Shown here one piece after another: positions 31,871 to 42,984 of a stretch of DNA of 64,000 nt (positions are counted from its first letter, which is position 1; each line of letters starts with the position of its first letter). The notes under the pieces are model-generated. The model worked only from the letters and a program-made list of their open reading frames with translations. It made no database searches and was not told the origin of the DNA. Made by a program: the position numbers and the translations under genes. The stretch is from Diploptera punctata (taxonomy: Eukaryota > Arthropoda > Insecta > Blattodea > Blaberidae), in contig JASPKZ010007432.1 of assembly GCA_030220185.1 (NCBI GenBank), positions 1,302,001 through 1,366,000 on the forward strand, written 5' to 3'.

Positions 31871-33417
31871 CACTGCTCAAAACAATTAGAGGAACACTTG
31901 TAATAAATTGAATAAGTAATTGTTTTTTAAAGCTGTGATGCTGAAAGTTGGCCAATATGTAAATTGAATTATTAATTTTATCATTGGGTACAAATTTTAA
32001 AGATCCATGGCCTAAATACAGAGAAATTACCTCAAATAACAAATATAGAGATTTTTTTTTATTTTGGAAGGCACTGGCCACTTCTAATTGGTAAGCTTCC
32101 TGATGTTGCTATAGTGACGAATGTTGATTACTGCCTTGTTTATTGAAGTCTCTGACAAAATGAGGCATTTAAATGAGTTTGAAGTGTATCATGCTCTACA
32201 TCTTTTACGACAAGGTCAATCTCTGCGACAAGTGGCTAGAGAGCTTGGGGTTTCTCCTTCCGTGGTGTCCAGGTTACGCAACAGACACAGAGAGACAGGT
32301 CAGTATTGTAGAAGACGTGGCCAGGGCCGTAAATTTAAAACAAGCCCCCAGGATGACAGATATGTTGTTCTTTCTGCTCTTCGACAGCGTACAAAAACTG
32401 CAAAAGACCTGCAGAATGATCTTCATATGGCTTCCGGAATCCGGGTTTCAGACCAAACCATAAGGAACAGATTAAGGAAAGAGAATAATCGTCCAAAAAG
32501 GCCCGTTAAAAAACCACGCTTAACAAATGGGCATAAGGCAGCAAGACGTACGTATGCTGAAAACCATGGTGATTGGAACCTGAACCAGTGGGAGTCTGTG
32601 GCTCTTCTCGGACGAATCCAGATATCGTCTTACACGTTGTGATGGTCGATTGAGGATGTGGGGACGGCCAGGAGAAAGATTTTCTGCAGAGGCTGTACAA
32701 GAAATTGATAGATTCGGAGGAGGTTCCATAATGGTGTGGGCCGGAGTTATGTACAACAATCGTACGGACCTTGTACTTGTTCCCCAGCGACTGAATGCTG
32801 TCCGGTATATTGAGCACGTTCTGGAAGAGCATGTAGTACCTGCTGCCATTGGAGTAGGCCCTGGATTTCTGTTTATGCAGGATAATGCCAGGGCACATTC
32901 TGCGGCTGTCACCAGGGATTTCCTGAGGAGGAATGAAATTGAGGTAATGGAGTGGCCAGCGGTCAGCTCAGACCTCAACCCTATTGAACACTTGTGGGAT
33001 CTTCTAAACAGGAAGGTCAGGAACCGACATCAAGCTCCACAAACTCTGCAGCAACTTGGAGATGCTCTGAAGGAGGAATGGGAGAATATCCCGCAAGAGG
33101 AAATACAGAATCTTATTGGGAGCATGCCACGAAGGTGTCAAAGTGTCATCGAATGTCGTGGAGGCCATACACGATACTAACTCTCTATAACGAGTGTTTA
33201 ACTTTGAAAAATAAGCACAAGATTCAATTGCTTACATAGCAGAATTATTTGAAAAATTAATTGTCAGCGTTATTCATTTGTTTTTACTGACATGAGCAAT
33301 AAATAAATAAATAAATAACCACAAATAATGTACTTTATTAATTTCATGTTTGTACCTTTATCCAATGAAAAAATATTTGCATATTTCATAGTGTTCCTCT
33401 AATTGTTTTGAGCAGTG
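31871..33417 (+). mobile_element. Nearly intact Tc1-like transposon, 1547 bp
   Basis: It is flanked by TA (31869-31870 and 33418-33419). The terminal inverted repeats start CACTGCTCAAAACAATTAGA and are identical over 28 bp at both ends. Length and organisation are typical for Tc1. Perfect TIRs and a single visible frameshift in the transposase point to recent activity. It landed just upstream of a partial zinc-motif gene (33458). Confidence 0.96.
32160..33180 (+). pseudogene. Tc1-like transposase, one frameshift
   Basis: Start chosen at MRHLNEFEVYHAL, where homology to the paired HTH begins, although the frame is open from 32121. Residues ~15-60: first HTH (GQSLRQVARELGVSPSVVSR). Residues ~65-120: second HTH with GRGRKFK-like basic hook (RRRGQGRKFKTSPQDDR). 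After a +1 shift near 32610 the DDE domain reads LFSDESRYRLTRCDG (first D, 32617), FMQDNARAHSAAV (second D, 32876) and SDLNPIEHLWDLLN (E, 32982), a DD34E pattern. The stop at 33178-33180 gives ~340 residues, the usual Tc1 size. All three catalytic residues are present. Confidence 0.93.
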
Positions 33418-33457
33418 TATTTTAATACGTAAGATTTAGTGTTTTTATAATTTTGCA

Positions 33458-33755
33458 ATGTCTCGCCGCTGTAAGAATTCTCCTAATTTATTCTGTTACG
33501 TATATGGAGAGTATTTTACAAAATCTCAGCGCAGAACTAGTCATAAAGGCGTACAATTTATATTTTGGGAACTATAGTAAATTTGGAGATACTGATAAAT
33601 ATTGGGCCCCCAAGTTTTGCTGTACAAACTGCCAAAGGAATATAATAGGGTGGTTAAAAGGTTCGCATTCGTGCATGCCATTTGCCATTCCAATGTTGTG
33701 GAGGGAACCTACGGACCACATGATTGACTTATTTCTGTCTGGTCAATATATCTGA
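33458..33755 (+). pseudogene. Partial repeat-family gene with Cys pairs
   Basis: In one frame MSRRCKNSPNLFCYVYGEYF starts at 33458. After a shift the text continues AYNLYFGNYSKFGDTDKYWA, PKFCCTNCQRNIIGWLKGS and MPFAIPMLWREPTDHM, then stops. Proteins with 'C-x2-C...W...MPF-IPM-WREP-DH' are repeatedly found in arthropod genomes (from memory), where the ending continues 'SDCYFC'. Here that end is lost. Function unknown. It is probably part of a repeat or a decayed copy of a multigene family, with the Tc1 element in its upstream region. Confidence 0.5.
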
Positions 33756-34104
33756 TTTCACTTGAAAGGTGAGATTTTTGCTACAATTTAAGCATATGTT
33801 ATAACATAACTACTTATTTATCCTTCTTAGAAAAAAATATTTTAACTTTTTGGATCTTATATGGTTTGGTGTTACATAGATCAATTGCTTCTAGCAATAT
33901 TATTGCAAAAAAATTGAAACTAAGTGCAGATAAGCAATAATATGTGAAATATAACGAAAAGCGTTCAACACGTCCTCCCAAAAAACTGTTAGGTGATAGA
34001 GAAAAACGGACTTCAAATTCAAAATCAGCGCATGCGAATTAACTAAAATGACACATTTTCATTTCTGCGAGCGACAAAAAGTTCAAATTTGTTGTTGTGT
34101 GTTA

Positions 34105-34235
34105 CCGGCCAGTACAGGGGTGAAGTGTTCAGCATGCTGGGTGGGATCCGATTCCAAGCTGGCCAGAACTCTACGATAAAAATTATTCCTCCACTAGGAT
34201 TTGATCACATGGTGATGCCTTAAAACAACCATAAC
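34105..34235 (-). mobile_element. SINE family 2 fragment
   Basis: CCAGTACAGGGGTGAAGTGT, CAGCATGCTGGGTGGGATCC and GGCCAGAACTCTACGATAAA correspond to the middle of 12051-12414 on the same strand. Confidence 0.6.
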
Positions 34236-34789
34236 ATGGCACTGCACTACAAAATATATTATTACAATAGTGATTTAATTTAATTTTTAAAAAGTCGTAA
34301 AATCATTCTGATGATTCTGACTATCAACAACTGATACAAAATGCTTAAATTTCAAATGAAAAACAATCATAATTAGATCTAAAAATAAAATTGTATTTTC
34401 CTACCTATAAAGTTATTATTATAACCCTCTTTCATTCCCATTGATCTCACATGTCCTGTTCATCCCTGTCTACAAGAATTAACTGTTCTCACTACATCTG
34501 GATCCCATAAAGATCATGTAGCTCACTGATATGTGTAGTCTTTCCCATTTGCCTTTTGTTCATCTCTCTTTGGTCAATAATTTTTTTCTAAGAACTTTAT
34601 TCTCAAACACGCATAACATTCATAGTTAAATATGGGAAATAGCATTATGAAGTTCTTAATTCAATGAATGAATGAGTCATTTCTTATCTTACTCTATAGT
34701 TTGTTTTCTTGAACACTGCAACTGCAGTTTTCAAGAGGAACATCCCTCCCATTTTCAAACGATATTATGACAACCAGATTTTTGTTGGA

Positions 34790-35135
34790 ATCTCCATCTA
34801 TAATGTTGCCATCTATTGTTGGTTTGATGAACTTAGATCAGGTCCTATTCATCGGGAATTTAGGGGAAAAAATTGGATCTAAATTTGTTCTTCTGAATAT
34901 ATATTTTCTCCCAAACTGTTAATTTTAAAGGTTTTCCCAAAGGTTTGGCCTCTTTTTCAATTTTATGACTCTCCAACAAACTATGTACTACAATAGCTGA
35001 TTTTTCAAATTCACCATTTTTAATATTTCTAAAGTGTTCCTTTGTGTGTGTCCAAATTCTTTTTTGTTTCTCTTATGAACATTTTATCGCAGTCTTTACA
35101 ACTAATTTGATAAATTCCAGATTTAAACAAAATAT
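34790..35135 (-). pseudogene. Second Penelope-like fragment (GIY-YIG end)
   Basis: On the minus strand SGIYQISCKDCDKMFIRETK (about 35125-35065) parallels the GIY-YIG core of the element at 5492-7900, with the YIG triplet decayed to FIR. A GEFEKSAIV-like helix and a 'KEIYIQKNKFRS' region follow (34990-34860). The RT part is missing. Decayed beyond activity. Confidence 0.7.
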
Positions 35136-35149
35136 AAACTATGCGGTAG

Positions 35150-35460
35150 GATAAATGACTCTTTCATTCATTGACTCATAATATTCTCTCCTTCTTTAAA
35201 GTAAGAGTCCATGTTTCACATTCATATAATAACTGGGAGAATACAATAAATTTTTTATATATTTTCAGTTTAACGGTTTTTGAGAAAAGCTGGGACGACA
35301 AGAATTGTAGTAATGCATAATAGCATGCATTTCCACAATTGAGCCTATTTTAAATTTCTTTGTGCATCTCACTCCTATTTGTAATTATTATTCCTAGGTA
35401 TTAAAATTCACCTACTTCTTCAAAATTTCCCTCGTTTGTCTATTAACTGTCTATTTCCAT
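35150..35460 (-). pseudogene. LINE C-terminal remnant (different lineage)
   Basis: On the minus strand NFEEVGEF*YLGIIITNRSE, NRLNCGNACYYALLQFLSSQ, KTVKLKIYKKFIVFSQLLYE and CETWTLTLKKE. This is the 'R+N-GNACYY+L...Y+TIILPVVLYGCE-W-LTL+EE' segment of an abundant insect LINE. It directly follows the Penelope fragment. Confidence 0.7.
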
Positions 35461-36013
35461 TATATATTGTATTTCATGTGTGATCATATATTTAATTTTA
35501 TTGACAATATTTATTACAATGACTAATTTAATAACATCAGCTGGATAAAATCTTTCCATGTTCACTTCAGATTAATTACGATACAATTCACTCATAGGAT
35601 TTGGTTATTGCATCTCATGAGCTGAATACTTCTACTTGTGTAGAAAATGTAATTCTGAATACTTATACAGCATTATATAATTTAATTTTGCTCAAATTTG
35701 CATGAATATAAATATAGATAAAACATTGTACACAATTATAACAAAACAACTCTTATAATTATGCGAGTTCAGAACTAAAGTAACCTATCTACATTTTTCA
35801 TTATTAAATGGTTCTTAAGAGTCATTTCTATAACTACCCTTCAAGTTTAGTCCATAATATTATAATTTCCAAGTACTAAGCACGTCAATTATTATTGTAC
35901 ACACCTTTTCCTACATTAAGCCCTAACATCAATTCCTTCTCCTGCAAAACTATTTTACTAGAAATTACATTCCTAATATAGTTAGAAGAAAGAAGTCATA
36001 TATACACATCCAT

Positions 36014-36900
36014 GGGGTAGAAAAAATAATGGAAACACTACATATTTTTCTGTTACATTTGTTTTCATGAACTTGGTTAACAGACCGGTGCTATCAGAAA
36101 TGCATTCATCTTTCAGACGTTTACTCTGAACCTAGTATTGCAATAGTGCAACTATTTCTTCTGTAATTTTAGCTGTGGAACCAGGGGCTTATGATGTCTG
36201 AATTGAGTGACTTTGAAAGAGGACAAATTGTTGGTGCCTGGCTAGCTGAAGCTATAGTGATAAACTGCCAAATTGGTAGGGTTTTGTAGGAGCATGGTTT
36301 TTAAGGTTACATCAGTATAATTGTATAAAAGTAAAACTCTTCTACAAAATGACTAGTGGTTGCAAATAAAAACTAAATGAGGTGACAGGAGAGCTCTGAA
36401 GACATCAGAGTCAGAAAATCATGAAAATACAGGTGGATTAAAAAAAAAATGTTTAAGGGAACCAGTTTCTACCAGACCAATGGGGAAAGACCTACAGAAA
36501 TTAGATATTTATGCCAGATTTATCATTCAAGGGCACCATGTGCACTCGATGGTATAGACATTGTTCCCCTTAGGTAATGTCACATTTTAAGATGACAAAG
36601 TCTTGACTCACATTATTGGATATGTTAAAGAAGTCACTCTCTCCTATGGGCAGCTCAATCTTCAGATCCAAATATTATTGAGGAAAATAGATACCAGAGA
36701 AATAATATTTCCACCTCCTTCCTCTCCTTTGATGAGTTATAAGAAATTATCCATGAAGAGTGACATAAGATGCCCATAGAATAGATTATTAAGTTATATG
36801 AATCTATTATAAAAATAATGGCACTTATTTTAAAAACTAATCCTACACCATATTAAACTAAGATATGGAGGATGTTTCCTTTAATTTGTCTCCCCTTCAG
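36014..36900 (+). mobile_element. Decayed Tc1-like element
   Basis: Imperfect terminal repeats: GGGGTAGAAAAAATAATGGA on the left, and TCCTTTAATTTGTCTCCCC on the right, whose reverse complement is GGGGAGACAAATTAAAGGA. Inside, MMSELSDFERGQIVGAWLAE (36190) is the start of a Tc1 transposase HTH, and near 36655-36795 SSDPNIIE and EIIHEEWHKMPIE are the DDE end and C-terminus. Too degraded to be active. A different lineage from the element at 31871. Confidence 0.75.
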
Positions 36901-37369
36901 TGTGTGTGTGCACACACAATATGTATAAATTGTACTAATCTCTGAAGCTTGAACACACTGTATGCATTTCAGCAACTGACTGTCTATATAAACAAGATAA
37001 GAACATACACATTCAATATAACTGAGTAAATGTATGTAACACATTGTTTACACATCTGAAAGATAACATGGCCATAATTACGGCTTCATGTTCACTAACA
37101 CCAAATCTTTTTCAACTAGTTATATTAACTCAATTGTAGGAGTGTTTTGTAAATAAACTAGAAATCTAAGAGTAACATTTTCAAGTATTTTCTAGACAGA
37201 TGCTACATTTAGAACACAATTTAATAAAGCTTCAAGTGAACTTTAGTTGTGGAGCTTTGTGGGTTTAGTACTGCAATTTTCCTTGTCCTTTAAAAAGAAA
37301 AAAAGATAGTCTCTTACTAAATATTATTAAATTATTCTATGGTAACAGAGATTTCAAGATTAAACGTGT

Positions 37370-37735
37370 ATAAAACACTGGTAGCGAAGTATGGACGCTG
37401 AAACAGAAGGATATACAGAGACTTAGATCTGCTGAAATGAGATATCTTCGGAGTACTGCAGGATACACACTACTAGATCACAAAAAAAATGAAGACATCT
37501 TAGAAGAATTACACATGGAATCTTTAGAAAACAAAATTTCTGATTATAAGTCAAGATGGATACAACATGTTCATCGAATGGAAGATCACAGAATATCCAA
37601 ACAAATGTTAAGATATCAACCTGCAGGAAGAAGAAGACCAGGACGTCCACTCAAAAGACTTTTGGATGGTGTTTCTCTTGAGACCGAAACAGGTCAACAA
37701 ATCACCTAAATTCGTGAATGTACTATGATGATGAT
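37370..37735 (+). pseudogene. RTE/CR1-like LINE 3' end
   Basis: SEVWTLKQKDIQRLRSAEMR, YLRSTAGYTLLDHKKNEDI, YKSRWIQHVHRMEDHRISKQ and PAGRRRPGRPLKRLLDGV form one long open stretch (37437-37709). It is the post-RT tail with the W-x-x-H-V-x-R-M and R-R-P-G-R-P motifs. A short TACTATGATGATGATAAC end suggests the true element terminus. Confidence 0.8.
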
Positions 37736-38084
37736 AACAGAGATTAAATTGCTAAGTATAAAATTTATACTTTTCTGCAGAGTATTTTCTTAACCGAAAA
37801 TATGCACTATTCTAATGAGATACCAAGGAACAAAGATCTTTGTAACTTGGAATGTATTGAAGTCATGGATTATCAACTTCTCCAAAGTGCACAAAAAGTT
37901 TGAGAGATGAACACTGTGAATTAAACTCATTTTGGTACTTTTTGCGACATAACTTATTGTCTGTACTACAAATTTTTCAATAAATCAATAGGATGCTCTC
38001 CGATGCAAGTTAGTGCAGAGACAAGTGAAAGTGTAGTGCTTGGTACTGCATGATTGTACAGAACTCCTGTTGATAGTCATTGCC

Positions 38085-38192
38085 TGACCACATGTCACCC
38101 CTGCACTGGCTGATGAACATCTACCTTTATGATTAACATATGTGGATGTGAAGCCAGCAGGACTTTCTAGGCCTGTCGTGCCATGGATTTTT
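38085..38192 (+). mobile_element. SINE family 2 fragment
   Basis: CACATGTCACCCCTGCACTG, CATCTACCTTTATGATTAAC and CTTTCTAGGCCTGTCGTGCC match the 3' half of 12051-12414 on the opposite strand. Confidence 0.65.
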
Positions 38193-38499
38193 TTATAATT
38201 TATTCTCCACGTGAATATTTAAACTGCATGCGGATTGTAGCCCCATCGAATGACCAAAATACCGATTTTAAACTGAGTCGAATCAGAGATGATTAAATAA
38301 TGAATAACTCTTTTTACATTTAAAAAATAATAGTCATTGATATTTTGTTGCCATAGCACGAGGGAGACTACTGGGCAGTAATCAGCCAATACCGGTGAAA
38401 ACAAAAGGACCATTAACCTTACACTTAGATCAGATTACTAGAGATGGGATTGGATTTAAAATACTAGCATAATCTTATTTCAGGTTCACACACAACCAC

Positions 38500-38785
38500 A
38501 TATTTTAAACATCTGTGGTTTGCTAAACCAGACCATTTTTACCTGACATGAGATGAGGTGGAAAGTGATATGAAATGACATGATGGGAGAGAGAAGAGGA
38601 GCGAAAAGTGTTGGTGGGATGAAATTCAGGAAACGGGAGAACCCCGAGAAAAACTCCAAAAATCCCGATGAGCCCTCACCATCAATACCCTTTTGCAATC
38701 GCCACGAATCGAACCTGTCGGTGTCGATTCAGTCGGTGCAGCCGCGCCGCTAGCCACGCGTCCACCGAGACGACTGAGCTTACAT
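38500..38785 (-). mobile_element. tRNA-headed SINE (family 5)
   Basis: On the minus strand the head is CGTCTCGGTGGACGCGTGGC (A box) and GACAGGTTCGATTCGTGGCG (B box), followed by ATTGATGGTGAGGGCTCATC and TCTCGGGGTTCTCCCGTTTC. Minus-strand open frames here are not genes. Confidence 0.65.
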
Positions 38786-38934
38786 AAGTTTAGCTGATTT
38801 TTCGGGGAATGGCGTAGATTGACAGCGATTTCATCGTATTTTGCTACCGTTAAAACCCGGTCGTGTTGCAGGATTTTTTTGAAATACCTGCTGTTTCAAA
38901 AAATGTATTCACTAATATTTGTATAGTGCTCCTT

Positions 38935-39215
38935 GAAGGGAGCATTCCATTGGAATATAGCAATGGCAAAAGAAGCCTTTAACAAGAAGAGAAGGATTTT
39001 CTGCAGACCTTTGGCAAAAGAATTACAGAAGAGGCAAGTGAAGTGCTTTGTGTGGAGTGTAGCATTGTATGCTGCAGAGACTTGAACATTACGACGGAAT
39101 GAGGAAAAGCAACTGGAAACTTTTGAGATGTGGATATGGAGAAGGATGGAACGTATAATGGGCAGACAAAATAAAAAATAAAGATGTGCTAGACAGACCG
39201 ATGCATTCAAAGTTG
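38935..39215 (+). pseudogene. LINE C-terminal remnant
   Basis: IAMAKEAFNKKRRIFCRPLA, KELQKRQVKCFVWSVALYAA, ET*TLRRNEEKQLETFEMW and IWRRMERIMG. These are the 'R+A+AK-AF-+K+-+F-S...R+-VKC-VWSVALYGAETWTL+-+EEK+LEAFEMW-WRRM' block of another widespread insect LINE. Frameshifts follow. Confidence 0.8.
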
Positions 39216-39358
39216 CATCATAAGTGGGTCAGATATAGTTGGGCGATTCTAAATCACATAGGACTTCAATGTGAATGCCAAAGAGAGCCTGGTAGTACTA
39301 GGATTGAAATTAGTGAATGATACAGGACGCATCTTTCAATGGCACTATACATTATACC

Positions 39359-39637
39359 CGATCCGCCGATTCTCCGGCTGTGAAGTTTAGGTTGTACGAA
39401 GAGTAGAGGGAGAAATCACCCTCTATTGCCAATAAGAAAATGGTTGTAGTGACAGTGAACGTTTGCCACAACCAATCACTGCTCTTCACGCGGCAATAGC
39501 GTTAGTAAGGTTTGAAATTGCTGAGATGTTGCCAGCTGTATGTCTGCTAACCGTATATATAAAGCGGCCACTCCCACTGAATATCCATATCGGCAACACT
39601 GTCGTGAAAACGTCAAGGCCGGAGAATCAGTGGCTGC
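39359..39637. mobile_element. Possible ~280-bp MITE
   Basis: CCGCCGATTCTCCGGCTGTG near 39361 is mirrored by GGCCGGAGAATCAGTGGCTG near 39617. The interior is relatively GC-rich without coding. It abuts the hAT element on its right. Ends and target duplication not resolved. Confidence 0.45.
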
Positions 39638-39920
39638 GGTGTAGTGATGGGACGGATAGTTGTTTGGCCGGATGCCGGATATCCAGCCGAACATTACCGA
39701 TTGGCGCATCGAAACGAACGAGCACGCGTACCTGGCGCACGATGGATCGGGCGGACTCGGGTTACGGATCTTTTCGTTAACGAGCGAAGTTAGAAAGTGT
39801 AATTGACTTGAATTGATTGCAAACACGATCATTTGAGCTTATTAAAAATATGCTATTATAGTTTGAAGTTATTATAGAAGTATTTTTATAAGTAATTCTA
39901 AAAAGATTTAACGACGAAAT

Positions 39921-40328
39921 ATGACAGTAGCAGTTCATCTTCAACACCGACTAAAAAAAATTAGAGGAGAGAAGACAGTGTCGGCTGTATATCGCGTAGT
40001 CCATCACAAACTCTGGGATTTCTTCAATGAGGTAGCAAATGAGAACAGTAGTCAGTCTCGCCATCAAGAAAAAACAAATGCGATTTCATGTGAGAGTGAT
40101 TTTTATCGGAAATCAGTGTGTATTTATTGCGATCGTTATATTTGGCGGTCACATAATGCTACACAATTCCCGAACCTAACAAAGTTTGCCAAAAATATAT
40201 ATTTCAGCACAGCGTATACACCGAAAGATTTATTTCTGAAGCTGGTCTTGTCTATGAAGACGAGCGAAACCGTTTCTTGCCTCTTAATGCAGAGAAATTG
40301 GTATTCATTCACCATAATTTGCCCTTAG
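39921..40328 (+). pseudogene. hAT transposase C-terminal (dimerisation) remnant
   Basis: LWDFFNEVANENSSQ begins a linker. Then FPNLTKFAKNIYFSTAYTPK, and after a frameshift LVYEDERNRFLPLNAEKLVF and IHHNLPL. This is the 'FP-LA++-L-+PA-S-+SER-FS-AG-+....R-+L-PE-+--L+F+--NL' hAT dimerisation region of ZBED-like transposases. The BED finger and DDE core are missing. Confidence 0.7.
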
Positions 40329-40356
40329 TGCAGTACGAGTACTATTTTTTAATGAA

Positions 40357-40358
<2 letters not shown>

Positions 40359-40396
<38 letters not shown>
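40359..40396. repeat. (ATT)n microsatellite
   Basis: About 12 perfect TTA/ATT triplets. Confidence 0.95.
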
Positions 40397-40397
<1 letters not shown>

Positions 40398-40534
40398 GTG
40401 GATTAAATGAAGTACCTAAATTTTACATTTCGTATTTTTTTTAATCCGGCCGGATACTAGTTTATCTGGTATCTGACTGGATAGTAAATTTAGGCCGGAT
40501 ACCCGATAGTTACCGGATATCCGTTTCATCGCTA

Positions 40535-41310
40535 CTATACATACGCGTTTTATTGGAATATAATTGCAAAATCCACAACGAAACGAACGATTAATATATT
40601 AAAATGGACAGAAGGTTATGTAAATACACCCAGTATTTAAATATACGAATAATGATAAGTTATTCTTTCTTAAACTGTACAAGCGCGGACTCAAAACCAC
40701 AGGGGCCGAACGGTTGTCCTACAGACCTTGAATATAAAATAGTAATATGGAAAGTTTACGACTTTCCTTCCATTCTCGCCGTAAAAGAAGAGAAAGATCG
40801 TGCTGAGCATACAGTGTAACAAAATTCCAAATTTCCTTCCATGCGTAAGATAAAAATAGAAAACATAAAGCAATTCCATATCCTAGCACGGAAGTATTTA
40901 TTATTTAAGATCCTTGAAGAAACATGGGTGAGTTTATTTAAAAGCATGTGTGTGTCAGCAAAAGGATGGCTGATATAGAAAAAAATTATCGCAAAAACAT
41001 ATGGGGCCCTTATCCGATGTAAAATAAGGTAAAACTAAGGGTTCTATTAAAAGAACTAGAAACACAAAAGTACCCTGGTAAAATGGAACTTTCATATGTT
41101 ACGTATTATACAACCAGCAGAGAGACTCGCGTAATCAATACAGCGCTGACAGGTCTTTAGACACATTCCATTTTTATATGCAATAATTTAACTTTTTTTT
41201 TTTTCTGTACGATAGGTTTACTGCACTTCTTACGTTGCAATAATCTGGCCTGTAAAGCTTTCCTTCCCTCTGCAAGGACTAAACTATTTCAACAAAATCA
41301 GAATAGATGT
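40535..41310. other. Spacer without recognised feature
   Basis: Short open frames on both strands, none with recognisable motifs. Confidence 0.45.
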
Positions 41311-41328
41311 AACTAGAGAGAAACATTT

Positions 41329-41399
41329 GCACCTGGCCCGGGATTTGAATCCTTCAACTCCAGCTACGCGTTGGCGTTCTACCATTGAACTATCTAGGC
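41329..41399 (-). tRNA. tRNA-like sequence within AGAGAAAC...TTTGC flank
   Basis: On the minus strand GCCTAGATAGTTCAATGGTA (A box; D stem GTTC/GAAC), a degenerate anticodon arm, GGATTCAAATCCCGG as B box and a GGCCAGGTGC end. The side after the 3' end reads AAATGTTTCTCTCT, comparable to AAAATTTTTCTCTTC of the array family. The anticodon is not determinable. Likely an old member of the tRNA-like family. Confidence 0.4.
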
Positions 41400-41444
41400 A
41401 AACCTCTTGTGCCAAGAGCAATTTGAGGGAAGGATTTTGGTTGT

Positions 41445-41690
41445 TCTAGTAAAGCGGCAACGTGTAAAGCGCTAGCGAGTAAGCTGGAGATCTTGGGTTC
41501 AAATTCACGCACTGATGCAAACTTATATCTTCTTTTGTTAACAGTGGCACACAAACGACTTTTCTAACCAACCAACTCACTGGCAATAACGAACCTATGG
41601 GTTCATGGCCGCGCGGACAAAAGTTACACATACATCCATATCCTGGGCTAATGTTTTTCAAACATCCCCAGTACAATTTGACTACATGAA
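41445..41690 (+). mobile_element. SINE family 4 copy with tRNA head
   Basis: Head: AGCGGCAACGTGTAAAGCGC and ATCTTGGGTTCAAATTCACG (B box). Body: ACCAACTCACTGGCAATAAC, GAACCTATGGGTTCATGGCC, CTGGGCTAATGTTTTTCAAA. Relatives at 29190 and, inverted, 50150. Confidence 0.7.
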
Positions 41691-41989
41691 ATCGTGTTTA
41701 ATGTCATTTTCCCATTCATTATTTGCTCTCCCTCTTGTTTTCCTACCAGGAGTTGATCATAACCGGGAATAAAGACAATCTGCTAATGGGATCGAGTGTC
41801 TAAATTACGTGTGTCGGAGTGTGTATTGTAGTAACGTGATAAATAATTAGCCATTGATGTGTGTTGTTTTATGGAGAAGGGATAAGGAATGGGCAGCTCT
41901 ACGATCTCGTAGACGAAGCCACGATAATTGTCCCAAATCCAAGTTGTGAAAAAAAATTGCAAATATGAAGTTTTAATAAAAATGAAAAT

Positions 41990-42340
41990 AACAGGAAACA
42001 AAAGTCAGTACTATTAAAATTCATTATTAACATACTGGAAGACCTGGAAATCATCAAGGAAATAGACAACAAGCTTTTAATAAATGAAAGCACTCCCAGA
42101 ATAAACAACCCACTATACGATATCGTCAGGAAGAAGCTTTAGTCACGACAACACCACGTTACGACCAGCAGCATCTACCATCATAATAGATATTGTAGCG
42201 AACAAAGACCTGCTGGTGATGGAACGGATGTTCTGAAAGGCTTACAGGCATAAAGAATACAAATTTTATAAGTTGAGGACGACGGATCTTACCTAAGAAG
42301 GTATATTTTAACTTATTTTATTTTATAACGATTAAAATAT
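41990..42340 (+). mobile_element. Retroelement 3' module A
   Basis: A decayed coding end (LEIIKEIDNKLLINESTPR, then INNPLYDIVRKKL*) is followed by ~150 bp with CTGGTGATGGAACGGATGTT and CTGAAAGGCTTACAGGC, and an AAGTTGAGGACGACGGATCT end. The same order occurs at 42380-42640. The layout (protein end, then a short structured 3' region) suggests a Penelope-type or related retroelement, with low certainty. Confidence 0.45.
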
Positions 42341-42379
42341 TTGTTGGCAGGTGTCGCTGTCCCCAACTGTGTTAATATA

Positions 42380-42640
42380 TTGTATTTAGAATGAAATCAG
42401 CAACACCTTACTATTCAATGAGAACACACCCGAGTTGCACAACCCATTATACGAGATCGTTAAAAACTAGTCAGTTGCTACTAACGACACTTCAAGTCTA
42501 CAACTTCGTAAACAACAACTAGTAGCAGACACTCGTCCTGCTGATGATGGAAGTTAATTTCCGAAAGGCCTCCAGATAACATTTTAAATACAAAATTTTA
42601 CACAGTTGAGCACGACGGCACCTGCCAATAAATACATGTT
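42380..42640 (+). mobile_element. Retroelement 3' module B
   Basis: CAATGAGAACACACCCGAGT, CACAACCCATTATACGAGAT (HNPLYEIVKN*), CCTGCTGATGATGGAAGTTA, TTTCCGAAAGGCCTCC and CAGTTGAGCACGACGGCACC parallel module A about 330 bp upstream. Confidence 0.45.
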
Positions 42641-42984
42641 TTAATTTTTAGTTTATGACTATTGACCTCAACGGAATTTGATACGAATTTTATTAGTATG
42701 AAAACGATTAATTTAATCATAAATATTAATATTGCATTTCCCATTCGTGCAACATATCCTGACCATCGCTGTCTACGAATTAGTTTTAAATTCGACAGCA
42801 TTTCTTTCTAACAAAGGAGCAATGCTGCGATAACGAAGAGAAATAAACGCTACCAGTATTTACGTTGCAAAGATTCAACTTGAGATTTTACAGACGACAT
42901 AAATCCATAAGACGCTTTCAATCCATGCGATGTACACAATTGTATGTCATATAAAATAAAGTAAAACCAATAGAAGCAAGCCTC

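Larger units (their letters stand above)
39642..40534 (+). mobile_element. hAT-type element, internally deleted
   Basis: Short terminal repeats TAGTGATGGGACGGATAG (39642) and its partner reading TAGCGATGAAACGGATAT on the minus strand (40534), followed by GCCGGATATCC-type subterminal repeats on both sides. Inside is the C-terminal part of a hAT transposase. The 8-bp target duplication expected for hAT is not visible. A long (ATT)n expanded inside it. Confidence 0.7.

Noticed and set aside
32506..32978. Two long minus-strand ORFs (130 and 152 aa)
   Set aside because: They lie antisense to the well-supported Tc1 transposase.
39463..39832. ORFs of 105 and 118 aa on opposite strands
   Set aside because: They fall across MITE and hAT termini, with no recognised protein motif on either strand.
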